A stretch of 51,665 bases of DNA from Perkinsus olseni. Its lineage: Eukaryota; Perkinsozoa; Perkinsida; Perkinsidae. A program made the translations under genes and the position numbers. The stretch's first letter is position 1, and the number at the start of each line of letters is the position of its first letter. This document shows positions 42,539 through 51,665 of this stretch, piece after piece. Below the pieces are notes generated by a model that saw nothing but the letters and a program-made list of their open reading frames with translations, did not search any database and had not been told where the DNA came from. Where the stretch lies: positions 1 through 51,665 of the forward strand of contig JABANP010000389.1 of assembly GCA_013115135.1 (NCBI GenBank). The letters run 5' to 3'.

Positions 42539-43589
42539 ATTCTCTAAGGCTAGCTCACGTTTCCTGTGGATTAGAAACATAGACTTATGAGTTACTCAGA
42601 AAACAGCAGGCAACTATACTAGCTCAAGGCTAAGCTACGGGGACAGAATGATCATCCGAAGAGTGAAATGTCCCTAAATCACAACACACCTGCCCAACGG
42701 CGCGTCGCGACGCGCAGCTGCACTTCGGGGCATGGAGCGAGGTACCACTCCGTTGACTGGCTCGCGTGCTACCTCAAAGTTCTATAGCGGAAGTTTTCAA
42801 CTTTTCGAGGTCAGGACCTACGGGTAGCCTAGATCAGGACACCTCCAAGTCTCGGACGACTCTAGGTCGACCAGGGGAGGATGACTTCGCTTGGTCGAGA
42901 AGGCTTCATCCCCAGAGTTCAAGTAAAAAATGGCGCGAGTTGGACTTGTGCCAGTTATCGCTCTCTGTTTTCCACAATACTAATATGACCACGCAGAGTT
43001 CAGAAGACAATAAGGATGGTAACCCCAACAGTGAGAGCAACTCCTTTCCCGAGGTGCCACCCTCCCGTGGAAAAACCCTCAAGGCTGAAAGCTGACACCC
43101 CGCGATGATTCATCCACGCTCGAACTGCTCAGAGTAGGAAGATTCATAAAAGGTGCTTCTCGTCTTCCTACCCGCCTCCTGCCGAGAAGTGCCTCGCGGC
43201 CGTCACTATGGTCGGCTAGAGACCACAGCGTGCAATATATTACAGATAGCCGGAAACCGTCAGACCCACCAGACCTCCCAAAACCACAAGGAAATGCCAT
43301 TTCTTATCGGCGATCTTCTCGGACCAGAGCGAGGCCGAGACCTCCGACTCGTAGCCTGAAACTCGCCGCCCATTCTCAGTGCCCATTTCGCCTACATCAA
43401 AAAGCTGGCCATAACAACTAGAACTAAACAGTCACTTCATTAAAAATTGCGCTCACAGCAATCGCTACATGGATATTCGAGTAAAATCACGACCTTGTGG
43501 TAAAAACTCATCAAACATTCAAGATACGCAAAAAACGGCGATTTCGTCATATGTGAATAGCGCGCGCCACGTTGATCGATTTCGATCCT
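42539..43589. other. No firmly supported gene
   Basis: A plus-strand frame from ATG 42986 (MTTQSSEDNKDGNPNSESNS) to a stop at 43095, followed by other short frames to 43421, might be exons of a low-complexity protein. No domain or confirmed splice pair. The last ~100 bases are 3' flank of the RING gene. Confidence 0.35.
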
Positions 43590-44281
43590 TCAATCCTCCT
43601 TCGCTGCTCTGACGTCCAATGTACAAAGCGGACATCTCGATGATTGTCGCAGCCAGTCTACAGCATAAATGACTCAAATTGAGATTTCGCGCGCCCAGTC
43701 GATCGATCATATTACCATCAATACAATCCTTGTGGAAGATATGCTTGCATGGGAGTAGCCGACAAGTGTCAGACTTCTCCAAGCGGCTCAAGCACACTGC
43801 GCACCTGAGCACATCCGAGTAGAGCAGCGATGTCAGCGGAACCCCTTCTTAAGTTGAGAATCCTTAAACAAGCGTACGCCCTGCGGTGGAGATTCGACCA
43901 AATTTCTTCGGCACCCATTCAGAGACTTTTCCGATCATACTTCTATTCGCTATTGACAACGTCGTCTAGCATCACCGCGAGAACTAGGTGATTAACTTTC
44001 GAGATCCGAGGCTGCACTCACGATAGAGAACACTTAGAAAACCACAGGGAAGAGTTCAACTATACTCAGAGGACTTTACATTACGTGGAAGGCTGCCAAT
44101 CTACTTACGGATTCTCCTCATCTGCCATTGTCCTCGGCAACGAGTCGTATCTTCCCACTGGCAGCTCACGGAGTACAGTACTCGGCGTGGGGGAGGGATG
44201 ACCCTCTCCTCTGCCGCCGCCATCCTCCTCAACAAACTCTTGCATTTGCATGCTGAAAGAGGAAAGCGCGAATTTGGCTCT
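43590..44281 (-). CDS. RING-H2 zinc-finger protein (probable E3 ubiquitin ligase), 3' exons
   Basis: Exons 44281-44109, 43804-43716, 43657-43590; introns of 304 and 58 bases (GTAAGT...CAG, GTAATA...TAG). Phases 2 and 1 join without a stop and end at a TGA; 109 residues so far. The RING-H2 is complete only after splicing: CAVC, LPCKHIFHKDC, then DWLRQSSRCPLC, with all eight zinc ligands (C-C-C-H-H-C-C-C). The RING lies at the extreme C-terminus, preceded by an acidic/Gly stretch and LRELPVGRYDSLP. This layout is usual for membrane RING-H2 ligases, so 5' exons encoding membrane segments are expected upstream; candidates are at 44.4-46.2 kb. Confidence 0.75.
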
Positions 44282-44399
44282 CTGAAAGTCGTCCGACGCC
44301 CCTTCCGAAATTGTCCACTCCCACAGAAATACAGAAAAGAGACCTCTTCGCCGGGGTATCAAGAAGGACGACCACCCAGCTCACGCTCTCCACAAAATA

Positions 44400-46200
44400 G
44401 CGACCCTCGAACCCGGAGTCCCCCCAAGCGTAACAGACTATGACTCACATGGCACGCCTCCTCCATGCCTCCAGCCTCCGATCTCCCACTCTCCTACCGC
44501 CACGCAGGGGATCCGGGAAGCCTATGCGGAAATACCTGGGAGACGATCTTCATAGGCCAACCATATGACTTGCTCTCTTGCATTTCCTCAACGCCGCTAC
44601 TACCCAACAACAACCATCATCCTGACCACTGCCTGCAATATCAACGCCAACATCAAATTCTTCGTACCGGACGATCCATCCGAAGACAGAGCAAAGAGAA
44701 CTCCTAATACGTACCTGAGGCGGCATCACACCAATTCACTCCACAGACGAGCAGAGTGAAACACGACTGGCCCGCCTCCATCAACATACTATCGGCGCCA
44801 GATTGCATGAGAAACTTCCAATCTCCCCCAAATTCCACCGGGGACAACAAATCACTACACAATTGGCACCACCGAGAATATCTTGACTGAACTTTCGAGT
44901 CTGTCAAAGAAAAATGACCATCAAGAAGATGAGCCTCCAGAGGGGAGGTAGCATCACATCCCCTCCGCGAGGTGGTACTGGACATGGAGTTCGGTCGAGG
45001 ATTTGCAAGCCACGATGTCGTACGATGTAGAATGCCTTCAGCGGAAAGGACGCAGTTCCTTCCCGAGCTCTTATGTTACAGCCGGACTCAGTCCGGCGGA
45101 CTGTCAATATATGAGCTAGGCGTCTATTTGGATATCAAAAATTCGGCCCGAGCATGACTGACTTCCATGAACGCCATTTTTAGCGTACGGGAATTGCATC
45201 CGATATGCCAATCGCCGGGACTCACCAGAAATACGCGAACATCGATATCTTCATATTCATCACACACAAGCGGCTCTCAGAGAATCTAGAGTATCTGAGC
45301 AAAGAAAGCGTTCCCCCCACAGGACCGAGACGATGTGCTAACCTGCCAACCAGGTCCTCGATAGCTCTCTCCCTCGACCTCCATCTGTGAACTGGAGGTA
45401 GCTCACTGGCCTCGTGCTGGATTTGCAGCAACACGTTGAAGAAAGCCACTCGACCCGGTACTGAAAGGAAGGGCATGCAAAGTAACACCTGGTCTCCTAC
45501 TAGAATGATCAACCATTCTCGTTACGACAGCTGGACGACTGTCAGGCCGCAGTAATTCTCTCATACAAGCTAGCGACCCGAGACGTTTTGATTTGTCGGG
45601 ATACAATCCACTCGTCCCGCTGGCAGCATTCGTCAACACTCAAACTATTCAGGTTTATCAGAATGACAAGTGCCGAGTTGATGTGAAATATTCGAAAAAA
45701 ACTGATTGGAACTAATTCGAATATCGAAACGCGTTTTACGACTTGAATGTACGAAAAGTACCCGAAGCCCTTTTCGCTAGGAAAGTTGTTCTTCTCTAGC
45801 GGAACTACCCACTACTGTTGACAGCATTCCACTCTAATTCCGTTCAACCAGTGTGCCGCGAGCAGAAATCCCCTGACTCGATGCGAATCATTCGAATACA
45901 CCCCATCTTACTATGACAAACCTGGACTAGAGTGAATACCCCGACCCATATCTTGAACCCAGGGGGGTCACTGCTGCTATCGAGTTGTTCCATGCCGAGC
46001 AAATCCGGCGTCCATAATCTGATCAGATAAGGAATAATACCGGCGGGAACGGAGGTCCTTGGAACCGAAGATTTCTCCACGGCCCGTTCGAGATCATGTA
46101 CCAGGATGATATCATTCACTTTCCAAACACGGAGCACTCCTTGCACAGAATCCCGGAGAAGTACGTCAAAATAGTCTATAAGGTAATTCCACTCTTCGAT
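44400..46200 (-). CDS. Probable coding exons, gene identity unresolved (may be the 5' part of the RING gene)
   Basis: Several minus-strand frames look protein-like. 46191-45940 (EEWNYLIDYFDVLLRDSVQG to FKIWVGVFTLVQ) is preceded by an acceptor AAGCTTAG and followed by GTAAGA. 45636-45490 (GLYPDKSKRLGSLACMRELL) follows, joining in phase 1. 45452-45349 (VAFFNVLLQIQHEASELPPV) has acceptor CCTTTCAG. 44914-44720 (YSRWCQLCSDLLSPVEFGG) ends at donor GTACGT. The joins among the first three are phase-consistent, though one intron would be only 28-40 bases. No domain is recognised. Confidence 0.35.
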
Positions 46201-46865
46201 GACAGACTAAGCTTTTCTCACTCGACAAATCTTCCCTCAAGAACGAGATATTTCCGAAGGATTGACGGTTGAATGAGCGGATCATCATCACGATGATAAA
46301 CCTCACATGAGAATATTACGAAATGATTGCCGCCAAACAGGAGAGGGAATTGAAGATGAGACTGAGAAGAATGTTATACCTGAAAGAGAAAAGAAGTATT
46401 AATCATTCTGTGGCTTGCAGATGGGAACCAGTCTTTCGACCCATTCACAAGTATTCAAAGAGAATTTCCCTCACGGGAAGACCCCGGGTTCGACCCCAAC
46501 TAGAGGCATCCCAAATGAATGCAACTCAGTACTACATTAGGAATCCTGCAGTGAGCTGTGGGTCTATCCTGAGATAGAGCTCCACCAGGGCATCACCAGC
46601 CCGCCTTTGCGGACGATCTCGACGATGCCGGTCACGCTGGCCGGCCATCTCATCATCCATCATGAGCAGCCGTTCTCCCAACTAAAAAGAACAGAGATAG
46701 AGCAATCGCTGCCTCCCCGAAAACTCTCTATTCCACCAAGTTGGCCGCATAGAGTGCTAGCCGGGCGCCATGAATATGAGCACTCCCAGCCTGAGAGTGT
46801 TGTCGCCCTTAGGCGGAAATTCACTGAACCAACAGTAGGCAAGAAAATGCAATTATCGATGTTTT

Positions 46866-46963
46866 GACGACAGTATGCACGGCAACTCACGATGATTTTA
46901 CTAAGCAAGCACCCGCAATTTTGGGTAATTCGACGACAGTATGCAAGACAATTCGTGGTGATT
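46866..46963 (+). repeat. Imperfect direct repeat, 66-base period
   Basis: GACGACAGTATGCACGGCAA (46866) and GACGACAGTATGCAAGACAA (46932), each continuing about 12 bases with similar sequence. Confidence 0.6.
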
Positions 46964-47084
46964 CCGAAACTACGAAATGCTCAGAAAAACAGAGTCCGGC
47001 GGCATGTATTAACATTCCCACTGATCTACTCATTCCATCTTCTGTCACATTCCTGAGACTGATTCAGAGTGAGTTCAGACCGGG

Positions 47085-47192
47085 TGTTCAATAGACCTCC
47101 CTTGAATTCCAGTAGCGCTCCCAGGATCGTCTTTCACACGTTAAACTCAATCCTAGGAGCGCTCCTGAAATTCAGGGGAGGTCTATTGAACA
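47085..47192. repeat. Long inverted repeat, ~43-base arms, 22-base loop
   Basis: Left arm 47085-47127 (TGTTCAATAGACCTCC...GCGCTCCCAGGAT) pairs with right arm 47150-47192 (ATCCTAGGAGCGCTCC...GGTCTATTGAACA) with about five mismatches or bulges. Size and symmetry suggest a small foldback element or a hairpin-forming transcript. Confidence 0.8.
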
Positions 47193-47971
47193 TCCCCAGT
47201 GAACCTCAGTCCCCATCACCCAACGGCAATTACATCTCTTGTAAGACGAGCAAGCTCTTTAATGACTGGTATGACGGGTTGAATGATATGCCGGACCGAG
47301 TTCATGGCAGGAGGGAACCGGGAGACTTTTTTGGAAAGAGTGGAAAGGATTATGCGCCCGTGCAAGCGACGTTTTTACACGAGGTAAACCGCTCCAAAAT
47401 AAACGGCGCATGTTGCTCTTCTCGGGCAAATGCGGAATTTCCAGATCAATTCCGTTACCTGAGGGCCGAACGCATCGAACGCTCCTGTTCTGAGTGCTCC
47501 GCTGGTGTGGCTGAGAAGCTGTGATCGAGCGCGAGCGCGATAACGTGCCTCCCGTTCAAGTAATTCTGAAATTCAGAAGCGAATATGGAAATGACTTTTA
47601 CACACGAATTCGAGAATCGATTCTGTTATTGCCACGGGTCATTCTACGCCTGTTGAAATTCCAAACTGAAGGCTGACCGCAAGAGAAAGCCTACCACTCC
47701 GCTGCGCCCAGTCCAGCCGTTTCAAACTAAATTGTGCGCCGCCGCATCCGAAAGATTTGGGATCTTTTGTGTCGGGTCGTTATGAGTATTATCAGTGACA
47801 GGAGCGCCAAAGGAGATGCTGTCTCGAGTCAGTTTCCTCAATGTCAGCGGTCTCCATGACTGAATTTGCGAGGCCCGAGCAAGACGACGCCTCGCCATCA
47901 TCGGTGAAAGTCCCACATTCGCCCGGTAAGAGTGTCGGCCGTAGTTGGTTGCTTATGTTCTCAATTGCAGG

Positions 47972-48508
47972 TCAGTTCGTTGAAGATGATTTGAGCTCTT
48001 GTGCGAGCACATTGACGTCGGGGAGAAGCGACGGTCTCCGAGTGAACACTTCTGATGGAAGTGGGTTCCCATAGTCGACCATCGCCGACCTCTTGACGAT
48101 CGCTGTTTCATTGTCACAAAACTCCATCGCTTCATTTCGTACTGCGAAGATTCTGTCGCTGTATATTTCGGCCAGGTGTGGCGCCTTTTTGGAGACCTCC
48201 CCGCAGTATGGATGGTGATTGCTTTGACAATCACGGAGGTGAGGCAAACCTCGACACAGCGCTGGTTTCCTTTTTTCTTATCAGGTGTACCGGTTCCGAG
48301 TCATATGCGATGTGCTCACGTGAGGAGACGTATGCACAACTTGCTTCAGTATAGCTAATACTGCACAGATGAGGAAAGCTGAGCCAATTCTGGAGAAGAT
48401 GGATCTGCTGTTCTGTTTATATTCCATTCCCTTCGTCTCACCGAAGGTGGTCGTCGAGTCGTCCTGCAGTACAGTCTGTCCATTTTTGATGGCGGGGTAG
48501 CCTTTCAC
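47972..48508 (-). CDS. Possible two-exon membrane protein
   Basis: 48508-48290 encodes a hydrophilic start and one transmembrane helix (SAFLICAVLAILKQVV), with a possible donor GTACAC. 48247-47972 encodes a soluble-looking segment (APHLAEIYSDRIFAVRNEAM). Both are on the same strand and adjacent, but I could not find an acceptor with matching phase. Family unknown. Confidence 0.3.
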
Positions 48509-49591
48509 CTCTGATGATATAATAGTAAAAAGCTCATCAGCTCGGTTCGAACGGGAGGCCTTGCGAATGGAAGACGTGAATGTTAGCTGCCTCGACGCTG
48601 CTGCACTATACTTCCATTGTCTCGTCGATTCTGGTCATACTGCATGCCGTTGCTACTCGCGCGGCTGCGGTGGTAGTCTGTCTGACATTGAGAGGTCGTG
48701 TTCGGGGAAGTAGCGATGGGGAGGCGAAGCTGTCATCCCGCAACACTCGTTGCTCGAGCCTCCACTGCTGAACGGATTCATTGCATGTGCCAACCAGTCG
48801 AGCAGAGCGAGACTTCTTGTCAGTCGTGCTGCTGCTGTTGAATGATGTGAAGTGACGGCTTGTGTAAGTGTAAAACTCCAATAGGATCGAGCAAGGCTAT
48901 CCTCTTGAAGTCTAAGTCTGTTCAGTACATAATCCGTCAAGCGATACCAACTTTCGCTCTAATCACAGGTTCTTGCAGCCGAACAACTAACCCAGTATCG
49001 CTCTCGAGTCACAGCTCTCAGACGTCACATTCGAATCGCATTGATCATAACGGTTTAATTAAGTCAGTAAGTTAGTAGCGGGAAAATTGGTAACGAGAAT
49101 GCGGGGTTGCCATTGGCAACTTGCCGAGTGATCGATTGAGGCCGAGAGGTTTGCGCCCTCCTAAGATAGGAGCTCATGACGGTCACTTGACATACCCGAC
49201 CACATCTTGCAGTCCCAACTGCGGCAGTGGCTATTTACTCAGACGCACGGAAGAGATGCGGAGCAACTGCCGCCACGGCAATGCCGTGCTTTCCTAGCAT
49301 ACGCGGTCGATGTTGAGTTGACGCTATCAATGGGTCCTAGCGAGGAGCGCCGCCGTCGTCACGTGTAAGGATGGTCGGATGAATATCGAGTGCTGGGTGC
49401 TCGATCATCACATAGGATGGCCTCGCATAGCCTTGAGTTGGCGTTGGGACGCGACACGTGATCACCACTGTATGTATAAAGTGGAACTCTTCCACGTCTC
49501 GAAAAAAGCGCTGCTCACTATCAAGTTTGGTTTCAATAATCTGCATCTTGTATAGCATTTTTGCTCCTTCCAGTGGCCTTTCAGTACCATC
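48509..49591. other. No firmly supported gene
   Basis: A plus-strand ATG at 48580 opens a hydrophobic 63-codon frame (MLAASTLLHYTSIVSSILVI...), possibly a signal-peptide exon. A 73-codon minus-strand frame at 49337-49558 starts 34 bases from the bestrophin ATG in the opposite direction. Neither has further support. This region should contain the bestrophin promoter. Confidence 0.35.
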
Positions 49592-51665
49592 ATGATTTTC
49601 TACAAGAACGACGTAGGAGTATTCAGTCTCATATTTCGGACGAGAGGATCGAATTACGCGTCAGTGAGTACCCCTTCAGTCTGGAAACGACGAATCTACC
49701 CTTCGCCGTTCAGATGGCCCCATACGCAGCGATCGGACTTGGAATAGGATTCGTAAGCTCAGCTATTACGGTGATTCTACTTGCCTACCATGTCCCAGGC
49801 ATTCCTGTTCGCTCGAGAAAATCTGGAAGTCGTGGCCAACCAGCTCGAGCACCCCTTCGCTCTGCAAATCTACACTTATGTGACCCGCAAGATACATCAG
49901 CTGCAGTCGAAAAGTGAAGTCAGATATTCGGTTTTGTGGTGGTGTTTCGGACTAAAATGGCCTACGACCGGTACTGGGAGGCGATGACTAACTTGTCGCT
50001 GATGGTGTCCAAGTGGGGCGATGCCTTCATGCAAGTGAGTTGTCCGTAACGTCCCGATTCGCTTCTGGAATCGAAAAAAGAAACTTATTTTCTTCACTTT
50101 CGCCAAGTTGGGAGTCGTCGAGTGCTTCGCAGTTAGTGGCCTTCTCGAACGCCACCATTGAGGGAGCGGATGTCGCCAGCAGACCAGCGGTAGCGGAAGA
50201 CCTCTACAAGTTTCAGAGGGAGTAAGTTACTCGGAGTAACCCGAGTGTCTCACGAGCCCGTCGTACCGAATTCGCTGTAGTTTGATTCACCTGTTCTCTC
50301 TGATGAGCGCCCTGGCCATGCGAACCCTCGCCGACCCACACAACGAGACTGCTGGCGCAGGACTTACGAAAATCTTCAGGTCGGTTGCGTTGCCCGCGAC
50401 TGCCGAAGTCTCCATCTCTTTTGAGCTCCTTGTGCGTAGATTTATCAAACCCGGCGCGGAGATGCCGACAACGGAGGTGAAGTCGTTGAAGAAAAGTACG
50501 CGTTATAGACCTCGAGTTCATCATAGCACAAAAATTTCAACTCCTTCCCGCTAAGTCTGTTCAAGCACTCTTGCTGATGTCCGTTTACGAAGAGACATCA
50601 GAAACGGAGATTACTGCCCTTTTCTTTCGCTGGTTAGGACAAGGAAGAAACCTCTACCATTCTGAAGGGTCGACCAGCAGGAGTGTCTTGACTCAGGCGA
50701 GAATAGAAAACCTGAAGTGCAGCGTCTGCGCAACTCAGTGAAGAGCGTGGCACAGGCCTTCTCCCCTGATGGAATAATAACCAAGGTGTTTGGAGAAGAA
50801 CAGAAGTTTTTTGTGAGTTTCGCAACCCGCCAGTTCTCAAAGCAATCACGATCGACACGTGCTTCGCAATGGATTTCCCATCGCTGATGACACTGATCTT
50901 GTAGGTTATTGGACGACTGAGCAAGTGGGAAGAAGGACACTTGAACGGCCAAGACGACGTCTTAGTCGTGTCTCAATGGATTGTAGAACTGATGTTATCA
51001 CAGAACCTGCACGGCCGCCTTAACGTCCACGGCGCCATACAAAGTCGCGTGTACGCTTGAGGTTCACTACTCGAACTCACGTCTTTGATGCCTGAGTACG
51101 CTCAGTATGTCAAGTCGATCAGCAGGAATCTCGAATTCACAACCAAAAGTGAGAGTAATGTTTTTATCTCCAACAAAAATGATCTTAGAAATTCCAGAAT
51201 GTATCCAGGCATCTTGCTTGAGGATTCCGAGACACAGGGATGATCGCTACCTTGATCTATGTCACCTTCCTTTCAGTGAGATTTAGCAGGTACCAAGAGA
51301 TATCCAATGGCATGTTGGGCTACAACCAAGCATTGAAGATATCCAAGATACCATTCCCTTTCCCATTTGCACAGATCATCGCCCTCATGAGCTTCGGGTT
51401 TCTCATAATTTCGCCCATCGCCATGATAACGACTACGAACTACTGGTGAGAATCGACATTCTGTCAAGCTAGACAGCATGGCAGTGGTTCTCTCCGCTTT
51501 TTTGGGAGAAACTTAGCTCGTGCGCTAGGCTCTAAGTCTCTCGGGGAGACTTTGTGGTCGCTGGAGCGGCATAGATCATCTCACCCTCCCTCACGCCGTG
51601 GAGTCCACGGTCCAAAACCACGCAGTTCGTCTGTGTCTGTCTCTCTTCAACCTCAGGTTCCTAGC
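49592..51665 (+). CDS. Bestrophin-family anion channel, eight exons plus start of a ninth; 3' end beyond the window
   Basis: Exons 49592-49663, 49714-49752, 49924-50034, 50133-50221, 50281-50476, 50723-50812, 50905-51050, 51290-51445 and 51658 onward. All introns are GT-AG (50-246 bases) and the phases (0,0,0,2,0,0,2,2) agree at every junction, giving about 300 residues so far. Bestrophin landmarks: MIFYKNDVGVFSLIFRTRGS start, first membrane helix APYAAIGLGIGF, the signature VVFRTKMAYDRYWEAM, a conserved middle helix (DLIHLFSLMSALAMRTL), and YQEISNGMLGYNQALKISKI followed by PFPFPFAQ before the last membrane helix. Bestrophins form pentameric chloride/bicarbonate channels in the plasma membrane or, in algae, thylakoids. 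No targeting peptide precedes the start. Exon 5's last third and its GTGAAG donor are the least certain part. Confidence 0.82.

Larger units (their letters stand above)
46201..47971. other. No supported gene; two repeats
   Basis: Holds a 66-base-spaced direct repeat (46866-46963) and a long hairpin (47085-47192). The 151-codon plus-strand frame at 47069-47524 begins at GTG and runs across the hairpin, so it is probably not coding. Confidence 0.45.

Noticed and set aside
42355..42582. 75-codon frame containing a VVRTSRCGRDNPGSNPGS-type peptide
   Set aside because: This peptide is the translation of tRNA-His, not a protein.
47069..47524. 151-codon plus-strand frame
   Set aside because: GTG start and it traverses the long hairpin at 47085-47192; no domain.
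49337..49558. 73-codon minus-strand frame just upstream of bestrophin
   Set aside because: Only 34 bases from the opposite ATG, leaving no promoter; no recognised domain.
1..51665. CRISPR arrays, rRNA genes, bacterial operons or phage genes
   Set aside because: No spaced direct repeats, rRNA core motifs or prokaryotic gene arrangement found; introns show the DNA is eukaryotic.

Overview
This is nuclear DNA of a eukaryote, most likely a protist. The evidence is short GT-AG introns (about 50-370 bases), tRNA genes without an encoded CCA, KH, RING-H2 and bestrophin genes, an LTR-type retroelement and a hAT transposon. A Perkinsus-like alveolate would fit the gene density and intron style, but that is inference; nothing in the window fixes the species.

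Layout. 1-5038 is a decayed retroelement on the minus strand between short direct repeats. 5687-7081 (minus) is an apparently intronless citrate synthase. 7862-8867 (plus) is a two-exon secreted protein. 10398-12434 and 20414-22530 are the arms of a ~2 kb inverted duplication; each arm carries the same 465-codon gene plus a tRNA-Leu/tRNA-His pair. Arm 1 keeps the protein gene intact and arm 2 has a frameshift. Between the arms (13058-16584, minus) is a tandem duplication of a two-gene block coding for small secreted proteins. Reading frames and intron phases of the larger gene agree across both copies.

24315-27529 (minus) is a multi-exon KH-domain RNA-binding protein and 28677-29643 (plus) a three-exon membrane-anchored protein. 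30214-36427 is a tandem array of ~1.39 kb units, each with tRNA-Arg(TCG), tRNA-Pro(CGG), tRNA-His(GTG) and tRNA-Leu(CAG). 36529-37695 is a truncated hAT element with perfect 11-base terminal inverted repeats and an 8-base target duplication. 37792-39337 (minus) is a WD40/coiled-coil protein resembling NEDD1. 40170-40330 is a sharply AT-rich island. 40.8-46.2 kb holds minus-strand exons of membrane-like proteins and a RING-H2 gene, plus an intact solo tRNA-His. 49592 to the window end is a bestrophin-family anion channel, cut by the edge.

There is no operon-like organisation. The genes are independent. The notable themes are local duplication (inverted arms, tandem secreted genes, tRNA array) and mobile elements. 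Exon structures were deduced by hand from splice motifs, reading-frame phase and paralogue agreement, so they are models rather than transcript evidence.
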